NCBI GenBank assembly: GCA_029204225.1 | Contig: CM055109.1 | Coordinates: forward strand, 26,788,178-26,852,177 | Reading direction: 5' to 3' | DNA: 64,000 nt | From: Diphasiastrum complanatum | Lineage: Eukaryota > Streptophyta > Lycopodiopsida > Lycopodiales > Lycopodiaceae | Shown: positions 1 to 10,804 of the stretch, piece after piece | How the letters are laid out: each line of letters opens with the position of its first letter | How positions within the stretch are numbered: position 1 is the stretch's first letter | Position numbers and translations under genes: made by a program | The notes under the pieces: model-generated | The model's database searches: none | Told to the model about the DNA's origin: nothing | Seen by the model: the letters and a program-made list of their open reading frames with translations, nothing else

Positions 1-233
1 TTTATAAATATTTAAAGAGGTTGACGACAACCTTGTGGCCCATTATCTTGGGAATTTTAAAACACTTTAGAGAGCTTGAATATCGGCCTATTGGACCTTT
101 CTTTAGAGGGCTATAGACATGTTGTATATTGATCTCTTGGCCCATTATCTTAAATATGTAAAAGCCTTTATAGAGCTCAAAGATTGGCCTCTTGGCCTCT
201 TGGCCCTTCCTCTAGAAGGCTTTAGAGAGGCTG
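1..233. repeat. Flanking DNA with degenerate short repeats (left of G1)
   Basis: No gene. The phrases GGCCCATTATCTT and CTTTAGAGAG-CT recur at roughly 90-100 base spacing, so this looks like a degenerate tandem repeat. Similar phrasing (rearranged pieces such as CTTTAGAG-GCTC and CTTGGCC) resumes at 10805 on the other side of G1, which suggests that G1 inserted into this repeat. The last five bases (GGCTG, 229-233) match GGTTG at 10805-10809 with one difference and are the likely target-site duplication. Confidence 0.5.
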
Positions 234-855
234 TGTTGGAGGGTTTGTGGATCCCAAGGCAACCCTAACCCTAGTTAATAAGTGAGAGGGATTTGGCACC
301 CTGGGTGCTAGTGAATAAAGTTGGGTTTCCCTCCAATTTGGATGGCTCCCACTCTTTTCTAAATTTGAATAGTTAGGAAGGCATAAATGGACCAATAGGA
401 TTCAGAGGCCAGGGTCCTCCTCTCTACTATAAAAAGGGACCAACTTGAGTTCCTACACATGTCCATTTCCTCATTTCAATAAAGCAGATTGGTTCTCTTG
501 TGAAATGGATTGATGAATGTCCTTGCTCTCTATCACTTTTTCTCCATCTCTCATGCTTTATTTGGATTTTGCTAATTGTTGGATTTGATTGTTATTGGGA
601 TTGCATGTTATTATACATTTTATGAGGGAGAAAGGGAGAGAGAGAAAGAGTAAGCTATCTTTGTTGTGGATGTAGTGTTAGTGGATGTAGTGTTAGTGCA
701 TAGGGTTAATGGATGTTAGAGTTAGATGTGAATCTTCCATTCATGCTGAAATCTGAACTATACTATCGCTCTCATGGGAACAAATCTATGCGCGACAACT
801 AACTTCATCTCTTAGATCTTGGATTGAGGTTAGACAAGAAAAGAAACCCACTACA
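234..855 (+). repeat. G1 5' LTR
   Basis: It starts TGTTGGAGGG and ends CTACA. It holds a TATA box (TATAAAAA, 428-435) and an AATAAA signal (478-483), as expected for an LTR promoter and polyadenylation region. Compared with the right-hand LTR it lacks about 110 bases after CACCCTG and a shorter stretch near its end, so it is 622 rather than 749 bases long. Confidence 0.85.
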
Positions 856-859
856 AATT

Positions 860-878
860 TGGCATTGTTGCCAGGGAG
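860..878 (+). promoter_or_regulatory. G1 primer-binding site (tRNA-Asp-like)
   Basis: TGGCATTGTTGCCAGGGAG lies four bases after the LTR end. It resembles the complement of the 3' end of plant tRNA-Asp, with about four differences. This primer choice is typical of Athila/Tat gypsy elements. Confidence 0.7.
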
Positions 879-2088
879 CTTCGCCAATTTTTCAGTTTAC
901 AGCATGTTTGTTGGATGGTTAGCTTGCATTAGGCATCTTGTCATTGCATGAATAGTGTTAGATCTGCATTTAGGGTTAGTTTGGGAGTGATTTTGCTTGA
1001 TTTGAGTGGATTTGCTTGTTTGAAATCTAATCTGATTGTAGAACAGGAAAAGCTATTCAGATCACCAATCTTAAGATCCATTTGGATCTGAGATATCAGA
1101 AAAAACAACAAAAATCGGTCAAATCTGTCAGATTTTGGTCAAAAGGAAGTAAAAATCGTCATCAGAGCTGATAACTTTTTGCCCTCTTTCAAGATACTTT
1201 TGCCAAGTTGCACACACCTTCGGTTTTGATCACAAAACCTTCAGGTTGAAGGGCGAACAATCCTTCCTAGCATATTTTCAAAAACATCAGAAAAATCGTC
1301 AAAAAATACCAAAAAATCACCAAAACCCTAAAAATACAGAAAAAGAACCTTCATCCGATTCATTGTGCATAGTGTGATTCAAATCTATCTATACCAGGTC
1401 GACAAAGAATAATACCAGAAATAGAAGATTTTTTCAGAAGAGCAGTTGTCATATTGTCATATTTTTGCCAAAAAAAGTCATTGTTTTGCAAAAATACCAG
1501 TATTATTCTTGATTCTTCGACAAAACCTTTGCCGAATTTTCAAAACATTTTATTTATAGTAAAATACTATTTTTGAGTTCGGCGAACATTCTTCCTATCC
1601 ATATCATAGAAAATCTTGATTTTTACCCTCGCCAAACTACATAAACTATGTTTTTTTGTGTCAAAAACCTTTGTCGGGTTTACCCTAGCTTTATCTGTGC
1701 CATATTTTGAATCTAAGATTTTAAAAAAGGTTATTTCCTTAGAAATTGTCAGAAAAACTTGATCAGAGAGTTTTTTTAAAATAGCATTGTTGAACCTTCG
1801 CCGACCAATCTTCGCCTAGGGGACCTTCACCAGTACTATTTTTAGGTTCTGATTTTTCAGATCAAATCTTTGTCAAAATTTGGGTCAAATATGATACAGT
1901 CTGATTTTAATTCTGAGAAATTTTTTATTTTTTGAGAAGTATCGATTGATTGAATTTCAAAGTCTTTTTCACGATATAGAAATCTGATTCTTGAAAAGTG
2001 GAATAGATCTAGCAAATTTGATCTGAGATAGTTGTGATTGAAAAATCTAGATCCAATCTCATTGTCTGCTTGATTTGAATTTGTGAAA
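879..2088 (+). other. G1 untranslated leader
   Basis: About 1.2 kb with no long reading frame, A/T-rich, with many short runs such as AAAAATCGTCA and recurrent CTTCGCC and CTTTGCC phrases. Its first 400 bases match the leader after the third LTR (13281-13672). It fits the long leader between PBS and gag in this branch of gypsy elements. Confidence 0.6.
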
Positions 2089-3738
2089 ATGGCTGTCCTT
2101 GGAGGTGTTCCTCAAGAAGTCAATCCAATCATTGTTAGAAGAAGACCCTGTTTGGATCTACCCAAATACAATGGATTAATAGATCCAGTTAGATTTCTTC
2201 ATATCTATGCTGAATCCTGTGAAGTCTATGGTGAAATTTTCTCCCAAGATAAACTTGAACTTTTTCCTATGGCCTTAACAGGCGCAATTGAGCGTGCAGA
2301 TTGGGGGATTGTTAAAAGTGCCCTTATCACATGGTTCAGACCTCGAAAGTTTATGGAGGACCCTTTCCTACTTTTAAGTAAAATTGAAATGGGAAAGCGA
2401 AAAATGGTTCGAGATTACATTGAATGGGTGAAACACCTCAGATCTAAGTGTGAACATGAGCTGATTAACAAAAATGCCATGATTATGTGATTTTTGTCAG
2501 GTTTACCTAAGACGTGAGCTGAAACGCCATAATGAGTATGCACTATTGCAAAATGCTATGGATGATGCAATTTGGGAGGAGGATGAAGATTCAGACGATG
2601 AGCTAAATATCAGTATATTGCCTTATACAACAGGGTGGCCACTATGACATCCACCACTATTGCATCAACAAATGTCAATGCTACTGCAAAAATGATGCTC
2701 AATGAGTTCGAGAAACTCGGGAAGAACTAGCTTTCCACGGACAAGCGAACAAGGAACCTGAGAAGTTTGCGAAGACTTTCCTACCAGGAAAAATGTCTGG
2801 TGTTCTATTTGTACAGGAAATCACACGGTGAATGAGTGTCCTCAATTGATAAAAGGAATGGAAATCAATGTATGCCATTTGTGTAATTCACCTGATCATG
2901 AGACTGCTTTTTGCAACTTCAATCCTCGGATAATTTAGCAACGGTATGCCCAAATGGGATATTGAGAACCACAGTATGGAGGAAATCCAGCAGCCAGACC
3001 TCGACAATCTGCTCTTGGATACCCGAAACGTTTAGCCTTACTTGTCCCACCAAAGCACTCTGCTCCTCCTACCAGTTTGATGGAACCAGAACCGTACAGA
3101 AGTGCTGAGCAATGGAACTATGGTAATGATCAAGAAGGTGGATCTTCAGAACAGTATGCTATTTATGTTGTTGCGCAACAACAAGCATCTAGAAACTGGA
3201 CCAGAGCACCACTTGGATGCTTTGCATGTGGAGAAAATCATAGAGTTGCAGAATGTCCAAATAAAAAAAAATTTGTACCATTCTGTCGTGACTATGGTTA
3301 TGGGCATTGCTATAAAGACTGTCCAACAAGACCAAAGCCACCACCAGCTACAACTCCTGTAAATTTGATAACAATCAAGCGAAGACCAGTAGCTCAGAAT
3401 AAAAGTGTATCCTTGATGGTGGTCACCAGAGCACGGAAGCAGAAAGAACCAGTAGCGGATCCAGTACTCTCTGATTCTATACCGTTAACTGATATACCAA
3501 CAACATCTGGAGTCTATCCAAATCTTCATGCAGAAAAAAGAAGATATTAGGATATGAGGTAGTGGATTAAGCATCTGCAAGAAGAAGAGAAGCTTGAAAC
3601 TGCTAAAGCAACAGCCGAAGTTCGTTCTTCACAATTGCAGCCACCAATAAATTCACGTACAGATAGGAATGATCAGTTGCATCATCATGAAGAACCCTTC
3701 AAGATGACTGAACCGAAGCACCGCAAACAGAACTGCTC
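2089..3738 (+). pseudogene. gag: G1 gag (capsid and nucleocapsid), broken
   Basis: The start is the ATG at 2089; the frame opens slightly earlier at a GTG. The first 134 residues look like a retrotransposon gag domain (LPKYNGLIDPVRFLHIY near the start, then a WFRPRKF region). A stop follows at 2488, and the remainder continues in shifted frames. Four cysteine-histidine zinc knuckles can be read: about 2801-2839 (CSICTGNHTVNEC), 2873-2914 (CHLCNSPDHETAFC), 3218-3256 (CFACGENHRVAEC) and 3284-3322 (CRDYGYGHCYKDC, second Cys replaced by Tyr). They would package RNA in the particle. Several frameshifts make it non-functional. Confidence 0.75.
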
Positions 3739-4545
3739 ATGAATATTTTATCTAGTAAGATCAATATTTCACTGGGAGAGTTCCTGAAGTTGGTGCTAAA
3801 AGCAAAAGAAGTCTTAGCGCAAAAATTAGCTCAAGCAGAACCAGAAGTCCATCAAGAGCCACTTTTTTGTGCTGGATTTGAAGAATCTAATGAAGTACTC
3901 TATGTCAGAGCCGCTTGGAAAAGTGAACAAAAAAATATCACTCTACCGATACAACATAGACAATTTCTTAATTAAGCAATTGTGATAGATGGCGAATCAG
4001 AAGTTAACCTAATTTCTACAAGGCTATGTGCAAAATGGGGCCTTACAAAGATCAAGCCTACGACTTTTGCCATTAAGCTAGCTAATCAAACAATAGTTCA
4101 TCCGCGAGGAATGGTTGAAGATATATTTGTCAGAAATACGGGAGTATAGTTTGTCATTACTTTTGTAGTAATGGACTTACCAAAAGCACCAAATGTCTAC
4201 CGAGTCCTATTGGGACGTCCATGGTTACAAGTTGCACAAGTAAGAAAATTACTTTTGAAAATCGTGAACGTGCAATCAAAGCTGATCCTGCAACTTGGAC
4301 TATCAAACCAGTGGTTCAAAAAGAGGATGATGATTCATCAACAACGGATCATACTTGTGACCGACCAGAGAAAAATTTGGGAGTTCATTATGATTCTCAA
4401 ACGGATACTGTCAACTGGAATGAAGCTCTTGCAATGATTGATTGTACAGCATGATATATGTGTCAACAAGATAATCAGTCACATTTGAACGAGATTTCAT
4501 TATTGGATCGAACCTTGGATACACCGATCACTTTTCCATTGAATG
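3739..4545 (+). pseudogene. G1 aspartic protease region, broken
   Basis: After a linker, the stretch at about 3976-4235 reads as a retropepsin: IDGESEVNLIS in place of the usual D-S/T-G active-site loop, then LANQTIVHPRG, and near the end VLLGRPWL. One TAG stop lies inside the domain (around 4147) and a frameshift follows it. A further tail (TIKPVV, then LDTPITFPLN) is recognisable to about 4545 and is similar to the tail of the gypsy piece at 40954-41400. The plus-strand homology ends there, where the opposite-strand pol block begins. Confidence 0.65.
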
Positions 4546-5308
4546 TGCTGAATGTAGCTTGGATGTCAACAATCTCGATCGAACATCCAAATCTGATAAT
4601 AATATTTTCATAGAGAAACTTGGCCGTAGATTTTGCACCAGCAACTTTGACAGCTTTGGCTTCAACCCACTTGGTCATATAATTAGTTGCTACAATAATG
4701 TATCGGACCTGAGATCCTTGCGCGACAGGATGAATAGGACCAACATAATCCAGTCCCCATTTTTCAAACGGTGCTTGCGATAAAACCAGATGCAAGGGTT
4801 CATAGTTCTGTCCAGTAGGCCGTCGTGCTCGCTGTCAAACATCACATGTTTGAATATAAGTTTTTGTGTCCTTATGAAGCATAGGCCACCAAGAACCTGA
4901 TTGCAAAAGTTTGCGAACAGTAATATCTGTAAAGAAGTGTTCTCCGCCCATGCCATCATGTGAAAACATGATTAAATCTGAGATTTCATGCGGTAAAACA
5001 CATCTACGTAGAATATTGTCTGATCCACAACGATACAATTGTCCTGCAATCAATTGATGAGGTTGAGCCTTATGAATCAATTGTCTCTTTTGTACTTTTG
5101 TCAAAGAGTCATTCGGTTGTCCTAGCATCAGGTACTCAACAATATCCGTTGCCCACTTAGGTATCACTTCTACATAGAACAATGTAGCATTTGGTAATTC
5201 GTAATCCACTTCAGTATTAACTGGTGCGGATTCAATTCGCGAATCGTGATCGGCTAGATAATGTTGCTTTCTCTTTCGAACCACAATTCGAAAGTCAAAT
5301 TCAGTCAA
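4475..5308 (-). pseudogene. G1 integrase, N-terminal part only, inverted
   Basis: Read on the minus strand this holds the zinc-binding part (FSHDGMGGEHFF, then WWPMLHKDTKTYIQTCDV) and the start of the catalytic core: GLDYVGP with the first Asp, then TKWVEAKAV and RFGCSIE. Homology stops right after that motif. The usual SDQGTHF site of the second Asp is replaced by IVDIQAT, and the third acidic residue and the C-terminal domain are absent. A normal gypsy integrase would go on for some 250 more residues. There is a frameshift near 4800. It cannot be active. Confidence 0.75.
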
Positions 5309-5317
5309 TAACAGTAA

Positions 5318-5779
5318 TTATCTTGCTATATGTCCAGTATTGCATGTCTTGTTTACCAAGTAAAGTAACGGCTGGTGATCCGTATAAAATGCAAAGTGCG
5401 TTTCCATGAGATAATGACAAAATTTTCGAACAAAAAAAATCATGGCTAACGCTTCACGTTTTGTTGTTGAATAATTCTTCTCCAGATCTGTAAGTTGTCT
5501 TCTTGCAAATCGTATAGGATAGTCCTTCTTATAATCACCTGGCTGTGTCAAAACTGATCCAATGGCATATTTTGAGGCATCCGTGTGAACATGAAATTCA
5601 ATCGTCCAATTTTGAGAATGTAGTATTGGTGTTGAAGTTAATGCTTTTTTTAACTTTTCAAAGGCCTCTAATGCCTCTACTGTCCAAATAGGAACAATAG
5701 TCAATTTGTATATAGGTCGTGCTAAATCCGCAAAGAAGATAATAAAAATTTGATAGTAGTTAGCAGGACCCATAAACAC
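5318..5779 (-). pseudogene. G1 RNase H region, inverted
   Basis: The minus-strand frame continues from the RT. FMGPANYYQIFI is the RT connection region, followed by FHVHTDASKYAIGSVL (first catalytic Asp in TDAS), then TKREALAMIFFVRKFCHYL and FYTDHQPLLYLVNK. These are the hallmarks of a gypsy RNase H, which removes the RNA template during reverse transcription. The frame is interrupted between 5780 and 5932 and again near 5310. Confidence 0.8.
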
Positions 5780-5931
5780 ATAAACTCCACGAATTGTTGT
5801 TGGCGTGGTGGCAATTCCACAATAACCTTGATCTTAGAATAATCTGTGGCAATACCATGTCTCGATATCACATGTCCAAGCACAACTCCGTGGGAAACCC
5901 ATATCTGACATTTTTCTGGATTTAGAGAAAT

Positions 5932-6558
5932 CTAATATTTGCGGCATCTTTCAAATACCTTCTCCAATCGATCCAGGTGGTCTGTATCTGTACTATGGAC
6001 TCCCAGGTCATCCAAGTAAATTTCAAGAAATTTCTGCAGATAATCTTTAAAAGCAAATTGCATTACTCTTTGGAACGAACTTGGTGCATTACAGAGTCCA
6101 AACAACATTACTTTGTAAGCATAGGTGCCCCATTCTGTTGCAAAAGCTATTTTGTGGTGATCGACAGGTGCAATCTTAACCTGGTTGTAACCACTAAATC
6201 CATCCAAGAAATTATAAGCTTCCGCTCCAGCCAGGCGATCCAAAATGCTATTAGTAAAAGGTAACGGAAAGTGATCCTTCCGCGTCACTTTGTTCAATGC
6301 TTTCAGATTCACATGGATTAGCAATTTTCCATTTTTCTTAGGAACAATGACAATCGGTGAAGTCTATTCGGTATGCTCGATCTCATAAATGAAATCGGCG
6401 TCAAGCAATCTCTGAAGTTCTTTCTTTATCAGGTCCGCCACATTAGGATTACAACGATAGAACTTTGTAACCTTTGGAACTGCATCAGGTACTAGAAGTA
6501 TGGTATGTTCAATAACTGACGTCGGAATAGCCTTCAGATCTTGATAAGTCCATGCAAA
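5932..6558 (-). pseudogene. G1 reverse transcriptase, inverted
   Basis: On the minus strand the open part at 6324-5932 carries LKALNKVTRKDHFPLPF, FLDGFSGYNQV, LFGLCNAPSSFQRVM and the catalytic YLDD at 6018-6007. The section at 6558-6330 holds the preceding IPKVTKFYRCNPN and IVPKKNGKL region with one internal stop. The order RT then RNase H then integrase is the gypsy order. The whole block faces opposite to the gag, protease and LTRs of the element. Confidence 0.85.
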
Positions 6559-7150
6559 TCAATCTTGATACTTAATAAGTAACAAGCGGAGTGCTTGATA
6601 CTGTTCAGGATTAAGTTGTGATCCAACTTCTACAATCTTTTGTGGTTCTTCTGGTTCAGCAAGATTCATTGGTTGTGTCCTAGCTGGGCCATCATAAACA
6701 TCTTTCAAGTCTGGCACGTGTTCTTCGGGTTCACGATGTGCTTTAGGTAACATGATAACCACATCATCCAGTGTATAACGTTTAAAATGTTCGGGCATAT
6801 CATGCTGGACTACATCTGCTTGTTCCTTTTCGAAAGAACTTGTCTTGGATCTTCGCTTAGCATTTTTAGCAGGAATTGATCGTGGAGGTGATGACTTCTG
6901 AGACGAAGATGTCTTGCTAGAATTCTAACTTGTAGAATCATCCGTGACTTTTCCTTCGTCTTTATCCAGTAAGGGTGGCACATTTACTGAATCAATCTTT
7001 TGAGGAGGATTTTTCCATTTCAAGACCGTATAATAATGTTGTTTGGCTTGTTTCTTCGTCATTGACCCTGTGATCCTGTCTTCCTTCAATATAACTGGTT
7101 TGGACAGTTTTGTTGTTGGTTCATCAGGAATATTACGCACTCCAAATCTG
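6559..7150 (-). pseudogene. G1 protease-RT linker of pol, inverted
   Basis: The minus-strand frame pieces 7150-6925 and 6798-6559 precede the RT. They are charged and lack a known domain (TLDDVVIMLPKAHREPEE, then LNPEQYQALRLLLIKYQD). The latter phrase is the usual lead-in to a gypsy RT. A stop near 6925 separates the pieces. The end near 7150 is the right edge of the inverted block, because the plus-strand frame begins at 7162. Confidence 0.6.
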
Positions 7151-7161
7151 GTCAGATTTAT

Positions 7162-10007
7162 ATGAGCACAAGCATGGTCACTCAGTGGATGACCCTTGCG
7201 GAGCCTCTGCTTACTGCAATGGGTATTCATGAGAGAGCCTTTTCTAGGAGAATCAATATGGATTTCATTACTCTTGCCTTCAGTACGTGGAAGGAAGAGA
7301 AATCTAAGTTTTACATCACCTTTCAGGCAGCCACACACAAGGTGCGTGTAACTGAGGCCGCGCTTGCTACCATAGGTATAGCGTCTGGTACCCAAGCCTC
7401 ACCCAACTATAAGCAGGCCAAACAGGCTATTAAGCCTTACATTGACCTAACAAATGATTTGCATTGGACCAATGACAGCTACCTCCTAGATGCCATCACT
7501 GAGCCTACCATACACGCTGCTGCCCAGCTCCTCAATAACTTTCTGATGGTTGGCAACCTTAGGAAAGACCCCATCACTTCACAAATCTTACATAGGATAG
7601 TCGAGTCCTATGTCAAAATAGCCAAGGTGCCTCTTGAGCTGTATAATTGGTTCAAGACTGTTTTTGGTGAGCTCAAACGAGCCATTAAGAGCAATACCAA
7701 GCAGCAGTTTGCTGCTGGCTCCTTGTTATCTCTTCTAGCGGCCTCCCATTTTGAAAACCAAATCCATGGCTTTCACCTGGATTCTGTGCTTTTGTTTTAT
7801 GAAGAAGCACCGGCCGAGTCATCCCACCAGGCCTCCAGTTCACATACTCGATGTCGTCCACGCAGCGAGATCGTCATTCCTAACTCGCCTTCTGTGTCAC
7901 AACGTCGTGCTAGGCATACATCATCAGCTGCGCTTCCACCCCCTGCTGCTACTCGCACTGAACTTCCTATTCCACCCGTCTTCAATGCTTTCCTCATCTC
8001 TGCTTCCACTCAAGAACAGTCTGTGATTATTGGGGCTACCATTCTCATCACAGCTGCCCATGCCGCCTCACCCCCGCACATCGAAGCTGTTTTACCAAAC
8101 ACACAATACTTTATGGATATGTTCGATGATTCCGACCTCCTAGGGGCCTCCAAAGTTTTTGAAATGCCCTAGAGCCCTGCGCCCTTTGAACTCCAATCCC
8201 CTGGAAGAGGATTCAAACAAATTCATGATACTACTGTTGGTGTTGAAGATTCATGCCAGCTACCTTAGCAACTTCAAGCTAAAGACACCTCAGCCACACT
8301 TCGGGTCGAGCAAGTTGTGAAATCACCAAAGCGGTTCTACGCCACAGTGCTTGAGGGCTATGAAGACGAAGATCTTTTTGAAGAAGAAGAAGTATCGGCA
8401 CATGTTTCATGCCAACCAAGGACAGTACCATCAGGTCCTTCTGTTGCTACCACCTCCACGACAGTAGATTCTGGTGATGCTCTCGGTTTGGTCTCAAGCC
8501 TTGCGCAAGTGATCCAGTCTATGCTGGATAAGAAAAAAGAAATGGAGCCGATAATTTCATATATGGGATCCAAAAATACTCTTATCAGCCAGAAGATTAT
8601 TCAGTTGGATAGAAAATTCAAGCAGCATGAAGAAAAATCAGAAGCTGAAAAGAAGACGACACAGCAACAGGCTGATTGCCTCGAAGGATACGTCAGCTCC
8701 TTGCAGAATGCCCTGACAACCACACAAGATCAGGTGGACAAGGCCGTGCAGGATGCAAAGCAACAAGTGCAACTGCTACAAGGTCAACTGTAGATGGTGG
8801 AGCAAGATCGCACATGTCTCCAAGGTGAATTGGATGCGACCACCCTTGAGCATGATGCATATCTTCAGACGCAAATATCAGATCATCCAGGAACTCCGAT
8901 GGAGATCGTGTATTTGTTCAAAAAAGTGAAAACTTACAAAGTGGCCCTTCAGGGATTCCAAGGCCGCTTTGACAGGTTCAAAGGAACAGCTTCAACTGAG
9001 TTGGCAAAGGCTAAAGCAACTATCAGTGCCTATGAAAAAGCAGTCACTCAAGTGTTGGAAGCCAAACCACAAATCCCAGTATCGGTCATGCCGCAATTCT
9101 CCCCTACGCGCCAAGAGGATACCAATGGATACAGGGCTGGATTCGGGCATGGACCAAAGGGGAGCTCCAGAAATTAAAGAACAACAACCAATTCCACAGG
9201 CAGGGCCAGTAGGTCCATCTTCATCAAGGACCACACCATTATTCAGAAGGCCAATCAGTGTCGAGGACCAGATCCAAAGTTTCTTAGCGCAAATTCTGCA
9301 TGAGTCCTCGCGTGGTGGTTGGGTCCTTAAGTTCAAGACTTCAAAGATAGAGGCCGACAAAGAATTGGACAAAATACCCGCATTGGGAGAATAGTCGGCT
9401 TGGAGAGTTACAATTTTTGAGAAAACTCCGAAATCTATTAGGAGTTATGTGGCCAACCCTCACCAATTGCCAAAAGATTCATATTATGTACCAATGCCGC
9501 GACAAAATAAATGGAAGGATTTGGGATTGGCTATGGACAAAATTACAATCCATACACCCAATTGGCCAATCATCCATCAGCCATTTAGTTGGACAATATC
9601 AGTGGATTTCCACCGGGCCATACAAGCATACCAGCAAGAGTATATTCACTCTCCCGATTCGACAGTGAGACAATCAACACTATTTGCAAAAGATTTAACT
9701 CTGTCGGCATCAGTGGCAAACATATGGGATGATTGTCTTCCACCTTTGGCATTCGATCCAAATAAGCCAATGGCCTCAGAGAATATCAAGGATCAGTTGT
9801 CGGTTGCTCGACTGTATTTTTGTGTCGCAATGATGGGAGGCTCATGGGAATCTCGCTTCACATCATGGACAACTTCTAAGTGGATTGCCGGAGCTCATCG
9901 TTGTTTTTTGCCACAGGTTTTAACACTGCCCGACTCGATTTTATGGAGAAGGTGCAGTATCATTTAATAAAGATTCGTCGCGAAGCCAATAAAAGTCTCC
10001 AGTAACT
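7162..10007 (+). pseudogene. G1 extra reading frame downstream of pol (aORF), unknown function
   Basis: A frame of some 950 codons, broken by stops at 8170, in 8173-8316 and at 8791, and by a shift near 9150. The first 336 residues (7162-8172) are open. They hold FSTWKEEKSKFYITFQA and a helical region, then a Ser/Pro/Ala-rich part. Residues from 8540 to 9060 are rich in Gln, Lys and Glu and look like coiled coil. The last part (9449-10007) contains SVARLYFCVAMMG and a basic tail. G2 has a recognisable relative at 30805-34514 with matching WKE and MARLYF motifs and a similar basic tail. It sits where Athila elements carry their env-like gene, but I see no signal peptide or clear membrane segment. 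I do not know its function. Confidence 0.65.
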
Positions 10008-10043
10008 GCATCTCGCAGGTGTCGTGTGACTGCCACCAGTTTC

Positions 10044-10055
10044 GATGGGGGATAC
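10044..10055 (+). promoter_or_regulatory. G1 polypurine tract
   Basis: GATGGGGGATAC lies directly before the right LTR; GGGGGA is at 10047-10052. This is where plus-strand DNA synthesis would be primed. Confidence 0.75.
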
Positions 10056-10804
10056 TGTTGGAGGGTTTGCGTATCCCAAGGCCACCCTAACCCTAGTTAA
10101 TAAGTGTGAGAGATTTGACACCCTGCGTGTGTAAGTCCAACCCGATGATCACATAGTGATTTGATTAATTAGAAAGTCAATAGAAGGACTTTAGGCCTTT
10201 TTGCAGGACTTTTTAAGTCGCAGGGCCTAAATGTCAAGTTAGTGAATAAGGTTGGGTTTCCCTCCAATTTGGATGGTTCCCACTCTTTTTTAAATTTGAA
10301 TAGTTAGGGAGGCAGAAATGGACCAATAGGATTCAGAGGCCAGGGTCCTCCTCTCTACTATAAAAAGGGACCAACTCGAGTTCCTACACATGTTCATTTC
10401 CTCATTTTAATAAAGCAAATTGGTTCTCTTGTGAAATGGTTTGATGAACGTCCTTGCTCTTTATCACTTTTCCTCCATCTCTCATGCTTTATTTGGATTT
10501 TGCTAATTGCTGGATTTGATTGTTATTGGGATTGCATGTTATTATACTTTTTATGAGGGAGAAAGGGAGAGAGAGAGAAAGAGTAAGCTATCTTTGTTGT
10601 GGATGTAGTGTTAGTGGATGTAGTGTTAATGCTTAGGGTTAATGGATGTTAGAGTTAGATGTGAATCTTCCATTCATGCTGGAATCTGAACTATACTATC
10701 GCTCTCATGGGAACGAATCTATGCGTGACAACTAACTTCATCTCTTTGATGCTAGATTGATTAGATCTTAGATTGAGGTTAGGCAAGGAAAGAAACCCAC
10801 TACA
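10056..10804 (+). repeat. G1 3' LTR
   Basis: 749 bases, TGTTGGAGGG to CTACA, with a TATA box (TATAAAAA) at 10369-10376. It keeps the 110-base segment missing from the left LTR (about 10128-10240), which is also present in the third LTR, so the left copy carries a deletion. Confidence 0.85.

Larger units (their letters stand above)
234..10804 (+). mobile_element. G1: Ty3/gypsy LTR retrotransposon, Athila/Tat-like, defective
   Basis: Two similar LTRs in direct orientation (234-855 and 10056-10804) begin TGTTGGAGGG and end CTACA. A tRNA-Asp-like primer site follows the left LTR and a GGGGGA polypurine tract precedes the right one. Five-base flanks GGCTG/GGTTG differ by one base. In plus orientation it carries gag (2089), protease (about 3980-4545) and a long extra reading frame (7162-10007). 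RT, RNase H and integrase (4475-7150) lie on the minus strand. The tRNA-Asp primer site and an extra frame after pol are known from the Athila/Tat branch; the assignment is by these features, not by a tree. Every coding part is broken by stops or shifts. Confidence 0.85.

Noticed and set aside
6925-7395. Extending the minus-strand pol frame up to 7395
   Set aside because: Beyond about 7155 it overlaps the start of the plus-strand extra frame, which has a relative in G2. The minus reading there shows no similarity to pol.
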